Part shown: positions 8,237 through 16,399 of the stretch, in pieces
Layout: the number at the start of each line of letters is the position of its first letter
Numbering within the stretch: the first letter of the stretch is position 1
Assembly (NCBI GenBank): GCA_018712705.1
Contig: DVGM01000057.1
Span: 1 to 59,806 of the forward strand
DNA: 59,806 nucleotides
Direction of reading: 5' to 3'
From: Aphodousia faecalis
GTDB taxonomy: Bacteria > Pseudomonadota > Gammaproteobacteria > Burkholderiales > Burkholderiaceae_F
Made by a program: the position numbers and the translations under genes
Notes under the pieces: generated by a model
The model's input: the letters and a program-made list of their open reading frames with translations, nothing else
Databases searched by the model: none
Told to the model about the DNA's origin: nothing

Positions 8237-8926
8237 TCAGGCTTGCGTAGTCTCTTGTTGAGAAGTTGCGCCATGGGCCCGAATAAATTCGGCGATATCG
8301 GCCACTTCATCAGGACAAATTTCATGGACCATAGGGTAGTCGAAAAATTCAACCGAAGCGCCTGCCTTATTGAGCACTTCCAGTCCCTTTTTTGCTTGGA
8401 CAAGAGAGATGACCGGATCTAAAGTGCCGTGAGCCATGAAAACGGGCGTCTGTTTGGCCACATCGCTTAATTCGTCGAAACGGGGATGTTTGGGAACATA
8501 ACCCGATAAAGCAATGACACCGGCCAAGGGTGTAATTTGCGACAAACCCACCAGAATGGCCATCGCAGCCCCTTGTGAAAAGCCGCCTAACCAAATCGGC
8601 GAGTCGGGATACTTTTGACGTTCTTCTTCAATTAGGGCGGTAATTGTTTCGGCCGCTTGATTCATGCCATCGATGTCTTCTTTTGTCTCTTCTTCGAATG
8701 TCTCATCGAAAATGTCGTACCAGCCGTTCATTTTCATGTTGTAGGCCGTAATATCGCGCAAAGGGGCAGAGGGCAGAACCATCCGAACGTTATTGAGTTC
8801 GCCGAATTGAGAAAGTTCCTTTTGAAAAGATTCAAAATCAGAGCCGTCCACACCCAAGCCGTGCAGCCAAATCAAAGTGATCGGCTTTTGAGTTTGGTCG
8901 AGCGGTTCCTGAAAAATGGTATCCAT
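8237..8926 (-). CDS. Alpha/beta-hydrolase, phospholipase/carboxylesterase family
   Basis: About 229 residues of the phospholipase/carboxylesterase family (acyl-protein thioesterase relatives, Pfam Abhydrolase_2). Visible landmarks are the oxyanion-hole segment LIWLHGLGVDGSDF, the nucleophile elbow GGFSQGAA (Ser), AHGTLDPVI (Asp) and YPMVHEICPDE (His), a complete Ser-Asp-His triad. No signal peptide, so cytoplasmic. The ATG at 8926 is preferred over a TTG four codons upstream. It is divergent from the tyrosine phosphatase gene. Natural substrate unknown. Confidence 0.9.
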   Translation of the reverse strand: MDTIFQEPLDQTQKPITLIWLHGLGVDGSDFESFQKELSQFGELNNVRMVLPSAPLRDITAYNMKMNGWYDIFDETFEEETKEDIDGMNQAAETITALIEEERQKYPDSPIWLGGFSQGAAMAILVGLSQITPLAGVIALSGYVPKHPRFDELSDVAKQTPVFMAHGTLDPVISLVQAKKGLEVLNKAGASVEFFDYPMVHEICPDEVADIAEFIRAHGATSQQETTQA

Positions 8927-9059
8927 GCTTAAGGTCAAACAATTAGTGATGGGCCGCTATTGTATGAGAAATTCAAAAAAACTTCACAAAAATAGCCTGT
9001 TTGAAGTGTAAATTTAAATTCTGAAAAAGGGAAAAAAATTTAAAGGGAGCTAATGGATT

Positions 9060-9551
9060 ATGCTTAAAGTTCTTTTTGTCTGCGCGGGCAACATTTGCCG
9101 ATCCCCCACGGCGGAGGCTGTCTTTAGAAAGTTGGTGGATCGGGCGGGCCTGACTGAAGAATTTGAAATCGACTCGGCTGGCACTGAAAGTTTTCATGTG
9201 GGCGAAGGCGCCGATCGCAGAGCTATTGAATGCGCCACGGCCAGAGGCTATGACTTGTCCAAACACATTGCCCGTCAAATTTCTGCTTCTGACTTTGAGC
9301 GCTATGACCGGATATTGGCCATGGACTGGAACAATATCAATGAACTTAAACGAATGGCGCCTGCGGCCTACAGTCAAAAACCCGAACTTTTGATGCGCTA
9401 CAGCACAAGCTATGACGTCTCCATTGTGCCTGATCCTTACTACGGGAATTCAGACGGATTTAAAAAAGTACTCCTTTATTGTGAGGATGCCTGTCACGGA
9501 CTTTTGTCCACATTGGTTAATCAAAACGGACTTCATGCGAAAACCTTGTAA
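9060..9551 (+). CDS. Low-molecular-weight protein tyrosine phosphatase
   Basis: 163 residues with the LMW-PTP active-site loop VCAGNICRSPT at residues 7-17 (nucleophile Cys8, Arg14) and the general-acid motif VPDPYYG near 129. An AAGGGAG sits upstream of the ATG. In many betaproteobacteria this gene stands directly before iscR-iscS, and that neighbourhood is preserved here except that iscR is missing. A terminator separates it from iscS, so it is probably its own transcript. The physiological target is unknown; exopolysaccharide-type Wzb function is not indicated by context. Confidence 0.93.
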   Translation: MLKVLFVCAGNICRSPTAEAVFRKLVDRAGLTEEFEIDSAGTESFHVGEGADRRAIECATARGYDLSKHIARQISASDFERYDRILAMDWNNINELKRMAPAAYSQKPELLMRYSTSYDVSIVPDPYYGNSDGFKKVLLYCEDACHGLLSTLVNQNGLHAKTL

Positions 9552-9566
9552 TCAATACAATCTTTA

Positions 9567-9585
9567 GTCTGTAATGATTACAGAC
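9567..9585. promoter_or_regulatory. 19-bp perfect palindrome, possible operator
   Basis: GTCTGTAAT-G-ATTACAGAC is a perfect palindrome just after the phosphatase gene. A second element with the same ends, GTCTG-TTTT-CAGAC, lies at 9767-9780, shortly before iscS. No T-run follows either, so they look more like protein-binding sites than terminators. Function inferred only. Confidence 0.4.
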
Positions 9586-9615
9586 ATTTTGCGCTTTGAA
9601 ACAGTTTTTGAATTG

Positions 9616-9659
9616 ACTCATTTATCCTTTTATTAACAATAGGATAAGTGAGTTTTTTT
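9616..9659 (+). terminator. Terminator after the tyrosine phosphatase gene
   Basis: ACTCATTTATCCT (9616-9628) pairs with AGGATAAGTGAGT (9641-9653), one wobble, followed by seven T residues. Confidence 0.88.
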
Positions 9660-9766
9660 ATGCTGATTTTTGAGAATTTTCTCATAATTTATCTTGCGTT
9701 TAAAAAGTGAAGTCAGTAATATCTACTTTCGTTTGAAAAAGCAGGGGTTATCCCTAGCTTAAAGAG

Positions 9767-9823
9767 GTCTGTTTTCAGACTTGTCTATATATAGATAGGC
9801 GTTGATTCGTTAAGGAGCTCAAA
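9767..9823 (+). promoter_or_regulatory. iscS upstream control region
   Basis: Contains the inverted repeat GTCTG-TTTT-CAGAC (9767-9780), the palindrome TCTATATATAGA (9784-9795), which could supply a -10 element (TATATA), and a strong AAGGAG just before a TTG start codon. No recognisable IscR type-1 site was seen. The promoter assignment is tentative. Confidence 0.4.
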
Positions 9824-11032
9824 TTGAGAAAACCTGTTTACTTGGACTACGGTGCCACGACTCCGGTTGATCCCCGTGTTGTAGAAAAGATGATTCCCTG
9901 GCTCTACGAGCGTTTCGGCAATGCGGCCAGCAATTCTCATCCGTACGGACTGGAAGCCCGCGAGGCTGTCGAAGAAGCCCGTTCTCAGGTCGCTCAGATG
10001 ATCAACGCCGATCCGCGCGAAATTGTTTGGACATCCGGGGCTACCGAGTCGGATAACTTGGCGCTCAAAGGTATAGCTCACTTTTATAAAGACCGCGGCA
10101 AACATCTCATCACGGTGAAGACCGAACACAAGGCCGTTTTGGACAGCATGCGTCATTTGGAAACGGAAGGCTTTGATGTGACCTACATGGACGTTTTGCC
10201 CAATGGTCTTTTGGATTTGGATGCACTGAAAGCGGCCATGCGTGATGACACCATTTTGGTTTCCGTCATGGCTGTCAACAATGAAATCGGTGTTATCCAA
10301 GATATCAATGCCATCGGTCAAATGTGCCGTGAACGTGGCATTTTCTTCCATGTTGATGCCACTCAGGCCATTGGTAAACTGCACTTTGATATGACCAAGG
10401 ATCCGATTGATCTGATGAGTATGTCGGGTCACAAGGTCTATGGTCCTAAGGGAATCGGCGCGCTTTATGTCCGACGCAAACCTCGCGTTCGTCTTGAAGC
10501 ACAAATTCACGGCGGCGGTCATGAACGCGGAATGCGTTCCGGTACCTTGGCCACGCACCAAATCGTGGGTATGGGTGAAGCTTATCGTTTGGCCCGCCTT
10601 GAAATGGATGAAGAAAACGCTCGCTTTAAGAAGTTGCGTGACAAGCTTTGGGCCGGTATTCAAGAAATTCCGGATGTATATCTGAATGGTGACTGGGAAC
10701 ACCGTGTCTCCACCAACCTCAATGTGAGTTTTGCCTTTATCGAAGGCGAAAGTCTCATGTTAGCGCTCAAAGATGTGGCGGTGTCTTCGGGGTCAGCCTG
10801 CACGTCAGCCAGTCTTGAACCGTCTTTTGTCTTGCGTGCCTTGGGGCGCGATGACGAGCTCGCTCACAGCTCCATCCGCTTTACATTAGGCCGATTTACC
10901 ACGGAAGAAGAAATCGACTTTGTGGTGGCGCAGTTAAAGGAAAAAGTGGCCAAACTTCGTGAAATGTCCCCGTTGTGGGAAATGCACCAAGAGGGTGTGG
11001 ATCTTAACCAAGTGAAGTGGTCTGAACACTAA
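9824..11032 (+). CDS. iscS: Cysteine desulfurase IscS
   Basis: 402 residues, close to the usual 404. The PLP enzyme strips sulfur from cysteine and passes it to IscU. Landmarks: LDYGATTPVDPRV at the N-terminus, the PLP lysine in SGHKVYGPKG (K204) and the mobile catalytic cysteine loop SSGSACTSAS (C326). Initiation is at TTG: AAGGAG lies 6 nt before it and the product then begins MRKPVYLDY like E. coli IscS. First gene of the iscS-iscU-iscA-hscB-hscA-fdx-iscX operon. The usual iscR repressor gene is absent from its upstream position. Confidence 0.97.
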   Translation: MRKPVYLDYGATTPVDPRVVEKMIPWLYERFGNAASNSHPYGLEAREAVEEARSQVAQMINADPREIVWTSGATESDNLALKGIAHFYKDRGKHLITVKTEHKAVLDSMRHLETEGFDVTYMDVLPNGLLDLDALKAAMRDDTILVSVMAVNNEIGVIQDINAIGQMCRERGIFFHVDATQAIGKLHFDMTKDPIDLMSMSGHKVYGPKGIGALYVRRKPRVRLEAQIHGGGHERGMRSGTLATHQIVGMGEAYRLARLEMDEENARFKKLRDKLWAGIQEIPDVYLNGDWEHRVSTNLNVSFAFIEGESLMLALKDVAVSSGSACTSASLEPSFVLRALGRDDELAHSSIRFTLGRFTTEEEIDFVVAQLKEKVAKLREMSPLWEMHQEGVDLNQVKWSEH

Positions 11033-11055
11033 AAATCAGAAAAAGGATAGGACAG

Positions 11056-11439
11056 ATGCAATACAGTGACAAAGTGATGGATCACTATGAGCACCCCCGT
11101 AATGTGGGCACGCTCGATAAGAACGAAAAGGACGTTGGCACCGGCATGGTGGGAGCTCCCGCCTGTGGCGATGTGATGCGTTTGCAGATTAAAGTCAATC
11201 CCGAAGGTATTATCGAAGACGCTAAATTTAAAACCTATGGTTGCGGTTCAGCCATCGCTTCGAGCTCTTTGGTGACCGAGTGGGTTAAGGGCAAGTCTCT
11301 TGATGAAGCCATGCAGTTATCCAACGAGCAGATTGCCGAAGAATTGGCTTTGCCGCCGGTGAAGATTCACTGCTCGATTTTGGCTGAAGATGCGATCAAG
11401 GCAGCGATTGCCGATTTCCGTCAAAAACAAGGAAAGTAA
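11056..11439 (+). CDS. iscU: Iron-sulfur cluster scaffold IscU
   Basis: 127 residues, full length. Scaffold on which IscS and the iron donor build [2Fe-2S] clusters. The three ligands C37, C63 and C106, plus D39 (in PACGD), are all at the positions known from E. coli IscU; the LPPVK motif (about 99-103) recognised by the HscA chaperone is present. An AAGGA precedes the ATG. It lies 23 nt after iscS and touches iscA, so the operon structure is tight. Confidence 0.97.
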   Translation: MQYSDKVMDHYEHPRNVGTLDKNEKDVGTGMVGAPACGDVMRLQIKVNPEGIIEDAKFKTYGCGSAIASSSLVTEWVKGKSLDEAMQLSNEQIAEELALPPVKIHCSILAEDAIKAAIADFRQKQGK

Positions 11440-11440
11440 G

Positions 11441-11764
11441 ATGGCTGTGACATTGACAGAAAACGCCGCTCGCCACGTCAACGCTTATTTAACAAAGCGC
11501 GGCAAGGGCATAGGTTTGCGCCTTGGGGTGAAGACATCGGGCTGCTCCGGCATGGCCTATAAGCTCGAATTCGCAGACGCGATCGAAGAAGATGACCAAG
11601 TGTGGGAATCTTTCGGAGTGAAGGTTGTGGTCGATGCCAAGAGTTTGCCCTACATTGATGGCACCGAACTTGACTATACCCGCGAAGGCCTCAATGAAGG
11701 GTTCAAATTCCACAATCCCAACGAGAAAAGTCACTGCGGCTGCGGTGAGTCTTTTCAGGTGTGA
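11441..11764 (+). CDS. iscA: A-type iron-sulfur carrier IscA
   Basis: 107 residues, matching the usual size. The ATG at 11441 follows the iscU stop by one base; an upstream in-frame start would lie inside iscU and is unlikely. The three conserved cysteines are visible: C35 in TSGCSG and C99/C101 in the C-terminal CGCGESF. It accepts or delivers clusters to apo-proteins. Its stop overlaps a GTG that could also start hscB. Confidence 0.96.
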   Translation: MAVTLTENAARHVNAYLTKRGKGIGLRLGVKTSGCSGMAYKLEFADAIEEDDQVWESFGVKVVVDAKSLPYIDGTELDYTREGLNEGFKFHNPNEKSHCGCGESFQV

Positions 11765-11775
11765 TTGAGCGCCTC

Positions 11776-12273
11776 ATGAGTCAAAAAGATTATTTTTCCC
11801 TTTTAAATCAACCGCAGACTTTTGCGGTTGATTTGTCGTCTTTGGAGGCGGTGAAAAACGTTTTGCTTCAGCGCCTGCATCCTGATCGTTTTGTGACGGC
11901 CAGCGCGCTTGAAAAGCGCATCGCCCAACAGATGAGCGTACAGGTTAACGAAGCGTACCGCACACTTGCCGATGATCTTTTGCGCGCGCAGTATCTGTGT
12001 AAACTCAAGGGCTTTGATGTCAATGAGCATCGTCCGATGCCTGCTGATTTTCTGATGCTTCAGATGCAGTGGCACGAGGCGCTGGAAGCGTGTGAGCAAA
12101 CGGGCGATGAGGGCGCGCGTCAAAGGCTTTTTGAAGAGGTTAAAGAGCACCAGCGTCTACTGATCGCTTCTCTGCGCAAGGCTTTTGATACCGATCATGA
12201 CGATAAGGCCGCTTTTGAAGCGACGCGTGAGTTGATGTTTGTTAATAAACTCATCACACAAATTCAACACTAG
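11776..12273 (+). CDS. hscB: Fe-S co-chaperone HscB (J-domain)
   Basis: About 165 residues. N-terminal J-domain (KDYFSLL at the start, HPD in LHPDRF) followed by a C-terminal helical IscU-binding domain. It stimulates the HscA ATPase and recruits IscU. I place the start at ATG 11776 because the product then begins like other HscB proteins; a GTG at 11761, overlapping the iscA stop, would add five residues. Between iscA and hscA in the operon. Confidence 0.93.
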   Translation: MSQKDYFSLLNQPQTFAVDLSSLEAVKNVLLQRLHPDRFVTASALEKRIAQQMSVQVNEAYRTLADDLLRAQYLCKLKGFDVNEHRPMPADFLMLQMQWHEALEACEQTGDEGARQRLFEEVKEHQRLLIASLRKAFDTDHDDKAAFEATRELMFVNKLITQIQH

Positions 12274-12282
12274 GATTTTTTC

Positions 12283-14154
12283 ATGGCTTTATTGCAAATT
12301 GCCGAGCCGGGCATGTCGGCTGATCCGCATCAGCATCGTTTGGCTGTCGGCATTGATTTGGGAACAACCAATTCGTTGGTGGCGACGGTGAAAAGCGCCG
12401 AGACAGTGGTGCTTGCCGATCATGAAGGCAGAAAGTTATTGCCGTCTGTTGTCAGGTACTTGTCAGACGGTACGACCGTCGTCGGACATGAGGCGCGTTT
12501 AGCGATCAGTGAAGATTCCCAAAATACGATAGCCAGCGTCAAGCGTTTTATGGGACGCTCGAGCGCAGAAATTAAGGAAGCTTCAAGCCTTCCGTACCGT
12601 TTTGCCGAGTCCGATGGCATGCTGCGTGTTCAGACCGTGGCAGGCGAGAAAAGTCCGGTGGAAATTTCCGCAGAAATTTTAAAAGTCTTAAAGGACCGCG
12701 CCGAAGAGGCGTTGGGCGGAGAATTGGTCGGCGCGGTGATCACGGTTCCTGCCTATTTTGATGATGCCCAGCGTCAGGCCACAAAGGATGCGGCAAGACT
12801 TGCCGGTCTTAATGTGTTGCGGCTTCTCAATGAACCGACTTCGGCGGCTTTGGCCTATGGGCTCGATGAAGGAGCCGAGGGCCTTTATGTCATTTATGAC
12901 TTGGGCGGCGGCACCTTTGATGTATCCGTGCTTCGTTTGACAAAAGGCGTTTTTGAGGTCCTTGCCACGGGCGGCGATTCCGCTTTAGGCGGCGATGATT
13001 TTGATCACAGAATTTTCTGCTGGGTGCTGCAAGAAGCCGAAGTCACTGAAATTCTTTCCCCGGAAGATAAAAGTTTGATTATGGTGGCGGCCCGTGCAGC
13101 CAAGGAAGCTTTAAGCCTCAGCGATAAGGCGGCTATCAACGTCACGCTTTCTTCTGATAAAAAAATTGATCTCACGATCACGAGCGAGATATTTAAAGGC
13201 CTAACCTGCCGCTTGGTAAAAAAGACAATTGATACGCTTGATGCGGTAATGCGTGATGCCAAGCTTGACCGAAAAGACATCCAAGGGCTCGTTTTGGTGG
13301 GCGGCTCCACCCGTATGCCGGTGATTCGTGAAGCGGTTAAGGATTATTTGGGTTTTGAGCCGCTCGATAACATCAATCCGGATGAAGTGGTCGCGGTGGG
13401 TGCGGCTAAACAGGCGAACCTTTTAGCCGGTAATACGGCTGGAGACGATTGGCTCTTACTCGATGTCACGCCGCTGTCTTTGGGGTTGGAAACCATGGGT
13501 GGCTTGGTTGAAAAAATCATTCCGAGAAACACGCCTATTCCGGTTGCGATGGCTCAGGATTTCACCACCTTTAAAGATGGTCAGACAGCCATGGCCATCC
13601 ACGTGGTGCAAGGTGAACGTGAAATTGTGGATGCATGCCGCAGCTTGGCTCGTTTTGAACTTCGAGGGCTGCCGGCTTTGGTGGCGGGGGCCGCCAGAAT
13701 TCGTGTGACCTTCAGCGTTGATGCCGATGGTCTTTTGTCGGTTTCTGCCCGAGAAACGCAAACGGGTGTTGAAGCCCATGTGACCGTCAAGCCCTCTTAC
13801 GGTCTAAGCGATGAAGAAATCATGCGCATGCTCAAAGACGGCACGGGTAACGCCGAAGAGGATATGCGTGAAAGAGCGTTGCGCGAAGAGGAAGTGGAAT
13901 CTCGCCGCTTGATTGAATCCACGGTGGGCGCTTTGGCATCGGACGCGGACCTTTTAACCAAGGAAGAAGAAAACCATATCCGAGATCTGATCACGCGTTT
14001 ATTGAAAGCGGTTGAAGCCCACGAATTGGAAACCATTAAGACGCTTGAAAAGGAACTGACACAGGCGACGGAAAGCTTTGCTGAACGCCGTATGGACCGA
14101 GCGATTGCTCAGGCGCTTTCCGGCAAGAGCGTTGAAGATATTGAAGGAAAATAG
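12283..14154 (+). CDS. hscA: Hsp70-class chaperone HscA
   Basis: 623 residues, usual length. Nucleotide-binding domain with GIDLGTTNSLVA, VPAYFDDAQRQATKDAA, DLGGGTFDVSVL and GGSTRMP; substrate-binding domain from about 390 (LDVTPLSLGLETMGG). It releases clusters from IscU with HscB. It starts nine bases after hscB and ends three bases before fdx. The Hsp70 family is certain; the HscA assignment rests on context and the lack of the DnaK EEVD-like tail. Confidence 0.96.
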   Translation: MALLQIAEPGMSADPHQHRLAVGIDLGTTNSLVATVKSAETVVLADHEGRKLLPSVVRYLSDGTTVVGHEARLAISEDSQNTIASVKRFMGRSSAEIKEASSLPYRFAESDGMLRVQTVAGEKSPVEISAEILKVLKDRAEEALGGELVGAVITVPAYFDDAQRQATKDAARLAGLNVLRLLNEPTSAALAYGLDEGAEGLYVIYDLGGGTFDVSVLRLTKGVFEVLATGGDSALGGDDFDHRIFCWVLQEAEVTEILSPEDKSLIMVAARAAKEALSLSDKAAINVTLSSDKKIDLTITSEIFKGLTCRLVKKTIDTLDAVMRDAKLDRKDIQGLVLVGGSTRMPVIREAVKDYLGFEPLDNINPDEVVAVGAAKQANLLAGNTAGDDWLLLDVTPLSLGLETMGGLVEKIIPRNTPIPVAMAQDFTTFKDGQTAMAIHVVQGEREIVDACRSLARFELRGLPALVAGAARIRVTFSVDADGLLSVSARETQTGVEAHVTVKPSYGLSDEEIMRMLKDGTGNAEEDMRERALREEEVESRRLIESTVGALASDADLLTKEEENHIRDLITRLLKAVEAHELETIKTLEKELTQATESFAERRMDRAIAQALSGKSVEDIEGK

Positions 14155-14157
14155 ACT

Positions 14158-14493
14158 ATGCCCAAGATTACCGTTTTGCCTCACGCAAGCGTTTGTCCCG
14201 AAGGAAAGACTTTTGAAGTCAAGTCCGGCGTTAAATTAGCGCGAGCTTTACTTGCCAATGGCGTGGGCATTGAGCATGCCTGTGAATTTTCCGGAGCCTG
14301 TTCAACGTGTCACGTTATTGTCCGAGAAGGCTTTGATTCCTTAAATGAACCCGAAGATGAAGAGTTGGACATGCTCGACCAAGCATGGGGCGTGACGGAT
14401 TTATCCCGATTGTCTTGCCAGGCCGTGGTGGGTGATGAGGATCTTGTGATTGAAATTCCCAAGTACAGCCGCAATCACGCCAAGGAGCACTAA
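14158..14493 (+). CDS. fdx: [2Fe-2S] ferredoxin of the ISC system
   Basis: 111 residues. Cluster ligands C42, C48, C51 (CEFSGACSTC) and C87 (LSCQ) are in the pattern of adrenodoxin-type ISC ferredoxins, and a DLSRLSCQ C-terminal motif is present. It supplies electrons for cluster assembly on IscU. Three bases after hscA and two before iscX, so translationally coupled. Confidence 0.96.
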   Translation: MPKITVLPHASVCPEGKTFEVKSGVKLARALLANGVGIEHACEFSGACSTCHVIVREGFDSLNEPEDEELDMLDQAWGVTDLSRLSCQAVVGDEDLVIEIPKYSRNHAKEH

Positions 14494-14495
14494 TT

Positions 14496-14687
14496 ATGCG
14501 CTGGACTGATACTCAACAGATTGCCGAAGCGCTCTATGATGAGCATCCCGATGTCAATCCGTTGAAGCTGAGGTTTACGGAGTTGCACGCCATGGTGCTT
14601 GAGCTGGATGGTTTTGACGATGATCCTGAGAAAAGCAACGAGGCAATTTTGGAAGCGATTTTGCAAGCTTGGCTCGATGAGCTCTAA
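14496..14687 (+). CDS. iscX: IscX, Fe-S assembly adaptor
   Basis: 63 residues, acidic, matching IscX (YfhJ): W3 in the RWTD start, DEHPDVNPLKLRFTEL and the C-terminal ILEAILQAWLDE. It binds iron and IscS and tunes desulfurase activity. Last gene of the isc operon; trmD starts 11 bases later, so trmD may be co-transcribed. Confidence 0.95.
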   Translation: MRWTDTQQIAEALYDEHPDVNPLKLRFTELHAMVLELDGFDDDPEKSNEAILEAILQAWLDEL

Positions 14688-14698
14688 AGAGATTGACC

Positions 14699-15433
14699 AT
14701 GCGCTTTGACGTCATCACGCTGTTTGAACCGATGTTTGATGCTGTAACTCAAAATGGCATCACGTCACGGGCTATGCAAAGAGGACTTTGGTCGCTCAAC
14801 ACTTGGAATCCACGAGAAGAGACCGAAGACAATCACCGAACGATTGATGATCGGCCTTTTGGCGGCGGACCGGGCATGGTGATGATGGCTGAGCCTTTGG
14901 CTAGAACGCTTAAACGAATCAGACGTTCAGGTAACCGCGGTCGGGTGATCAGTTTTGCTCCTAACGGTACGAGGCTTACCGATGAGACGGTGAGGCGTTG
15001 GGTGGCCGATAACGAAGACATGGTTTTGATCTGCGGTCGATATGAAGGCATCGATCAGCGCTTTTTGGATCATTATGTTGATGAAACGGTGAGTGTGGGC
15101 GATTTTGTTCTCTCAGGCGGAGAACTGGCTGCAATGATTTTGATTGATGCGGTGGTTCGTCAGTTGCCGGGGGCCATCAAAGAACTCTCGACTTTGGATG
15201 AATCCTTTTCAACCGGGCTTTTGGATGCGCCGCACTACACAAGACCCGAGGTTTGGGAAGGAGAGACGGTGCCGGAAGTGCTTTTAACAGGGCACCATGC
15301 CAATATTGCCAAATGGACTCGAGAAAAAGCGCTGGAAATCACCTTGAGGAGCCGCCCGGATTTAATTGAGAAAGCCAAGTCTTGCGGGAAACTTACCAAG
15401 GCCGATTTGCTTTGGCTCAAAAAGAACGCCTAG
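14699..15433 (+). CDS. trmD: tRNA (guanine-N1)-methyltransferase TrmD
   Basis: About 244 residues. SPOUT-class enzyme making m1G37 in tRNAs. Landmarks: MRFDVITLFEPMF start, the GGGPGMVM loop, ICGRYEGIDQRF and the trefoil-knot segment SVGDFVLSGGELAAM. The ATG at 14699 is chosen over a TTG two codons upstream. Normally trmD sits in rpsP-rimM-trmD-rplS; here rpsP and rimM are missing upstream and iscX precedes it instead. Confidence 0.96.
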   Translation: MRFDVITLFEPMFDAVTQNGITSRAMQRGLWSLNTWNPREETEDNHRTIDDRPFGGGPGMVMMAEPLARTLKRIRRSGNRGRVISFAPNGTRLTDETVRRWVADNEDMVLICGRYEGIDQRFLDHYVDETVSVGDFVLSGGELAAMILIDAVVRQLPGAIKELSTLDESFSTGLLDAPHYTRPEVWEGETVPEVLLTGHHANIAKWTREKALEITLRSRPDLIEKAKSCGKLTKADLLWLKKNA

Positions 15434-15493
15434 TTGGTTTGATACAGGGGCGGACAATCGTAGAGAATCTATCCCAATGATTGAATCAACTTC

Positions 15494-15523
15494 TTGATGC
15501 AAAAAGGAAAAGATTGCTATACA
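15494..15523 (+). promoter_or_regulatory. rplS promoter
   Basis: TTGATG (15494-15499), an 18-bp spacer, then an extended -10 TGC-TATACA (15518-15523). It separates rplS from trmD and leaves a leader of about 120 nt containing a CTGTTC-GGTT-GAACAG hairpin at 15536-15551. Confidence 0.65.
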
Positions 15524-15650
15524 ATAGCGATCTTTCTGTTCGGTTGAACAGGAAGTATTTTGTTTAATTAAAACCCATCCTATCGGTGACGACGATGCGC
15601 GGACATTGGATCCGATCGCAGGTCACATGATGATGGTTTTGGAGAAAAAA

Positions 15651-16013
15651 ATGAATCTTATCCAAACGTTGGAACAAGAAGAAATCGCCCGCGTGACCGC
15701 TGGCAAGACCTATCCTGAATTCGCTGCCGGTGACACGGTTGTCGTGAACGTGAACGTTGTTGAAGGTTCCCGCAAGCGCGTCCAAGCTTACGAAGGTGTT
15801 GTGATCGCTCGCCGCAACCGCGGTTTGAACTCCTCCTTTATCGTTCGTAAGATCTCCAGCGGTGAAGGTGTTGAACGTACGTTCCAACTCTACGCTCCGA
15901 CGATCGCCAGCATCGAAGTGAAGCGTCGCGGTGATGTTCGCCGTGCCAAGCTCTACTACTTGCGTGATCGCGCCGGTAAGGCTGCCCGTATTAAGGAAAA
16001 GCTCTCGAAGTAA
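15651..16013 (+). CDS. rplS: 50S ribosomal protein L19
   Basis: About 120 residues. The conserved L19 core is complete: GDTVVVNVNVVEGSRKR, VVIARRNRGLNSSF, VRKISSGEGVER and RRAKLYYLRDRAGKAARIKE. The start is placed at ATG 15651, seven bases after GGAG, which gives the normal N-terminus (MNLIQTLEQEE). A further upstream in-frame ATG at 15606 would add 15 atypical residues. It sits at the 30S-50S interface. Transcribed from its own promoter rather than only with trmD. Confidence 0.96.
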   Translation: MNLIQTLEQEEIARVTAGKTYPEFAAGDTVVVNVNVVEGSRKRVQAYEGVVIARRNRGLNSSFIVRKISSGEGVERTFQLYAPTIASIEVKRRGDVRRAKLYYLRDRAGKAARIKEKLSK

Positions 16014-16058
16014 TTCGAGTCTGATCCGAAGATACAGCACCTGCTGTTTAGACTTCGC

Positions 16059-16109
16059 AAAGGGGGTGTTGATAAAGTCGGCAGTTGCCGATGCGATCAA
16101 CACCCTTTA
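16059..16109. terminator. Palindromic terminator-like hairpin, copy 2 of 3
   Basis: AAAGGGGGTGTTGAT pairs with ATCAACACCCTTT after rplS. The arms share their sequence with copies at 251 and 16337; here the GCCGACTTTATCAACACCCC arm is read on the minus strand. It probably ends rplS transcription. Confidence 0.75.
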
Positions 16110-16130
16110 ACTTATTAATGCAATTCACAA

Positions 16131-16260
16131 AAAGTGGCCCAGGGAATCGAACCCAGGGCCAGCTAGTAAGATGAAGTTATCAGGAGTCATCTTACTGTGT
16201 CCAACTCTACTACTAAACAAAAATCACTGTTTGATTGCTACGCCATTGCAGCGTAGCAAA
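16131..16260 (-). ncRNA. tRNA-like structured locus (degenerate tRNA or unknown small RNA)
   Basis: On the minus strand this reads as three hairpins: TTGCTACG/CGTAGCAA (16235-16259), AGTAAGATGA/TCATCTTACT with a 12-base loop, and a T-arm-like GGCCCTGGG-TTCGATT-CCCTGGGCC followed by ACTTTTT. The TTCGATT loop and D-arm-like AGAGTTGG are tRNA features, but no clean 7-bp acceptor, CCA end or 7-base anticodon loop forms. It could be a decayed tRNA, an old attachment site, or a small RNA whose terminator mimics a T-arm. With the hairpins on both sides this accounts for the gene-free stretch 16014-16452. Confidence 0.4.
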
Positions 16261-16336
16261 GCGAAAAAATTAATGATTTTGTCGATGAATTAGTGCAATA
16301 GTTGTACAACTATCAATGACAATAGGCAAAAAACAA

Positions 16337-16385
16337 TGGGGTTAATAAGTCAGTCGAAGCCGACTTTATCGACACCCCCTTTTTC
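16337..16385 (+). terminator. Palindromic terminator-like hairpin, copy 3 of 3
   Basis: GGGGTTAATAAGTC and the CCGACTTTATCGACACCCCC arm form an imperfect stem followed by TTTTT on the plus strand. Related to copies at 251 and 16059. Confidence 0.65.
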
Positions 16386-16399
16386 GTTTCTGCAGGAAC

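Noticed and set aside
9785..10702. 305-codon minus-strand open frame over iscS
   Set aside because: Entirely antisense to a clear iscS; no family features.
15606..15650. N-terminal extension of L19 from an upstream ATG
   Set aside because: The 15 extra residues are unlike any L19; the ATG at 15651 has a good SD and gives the family N-terminus.
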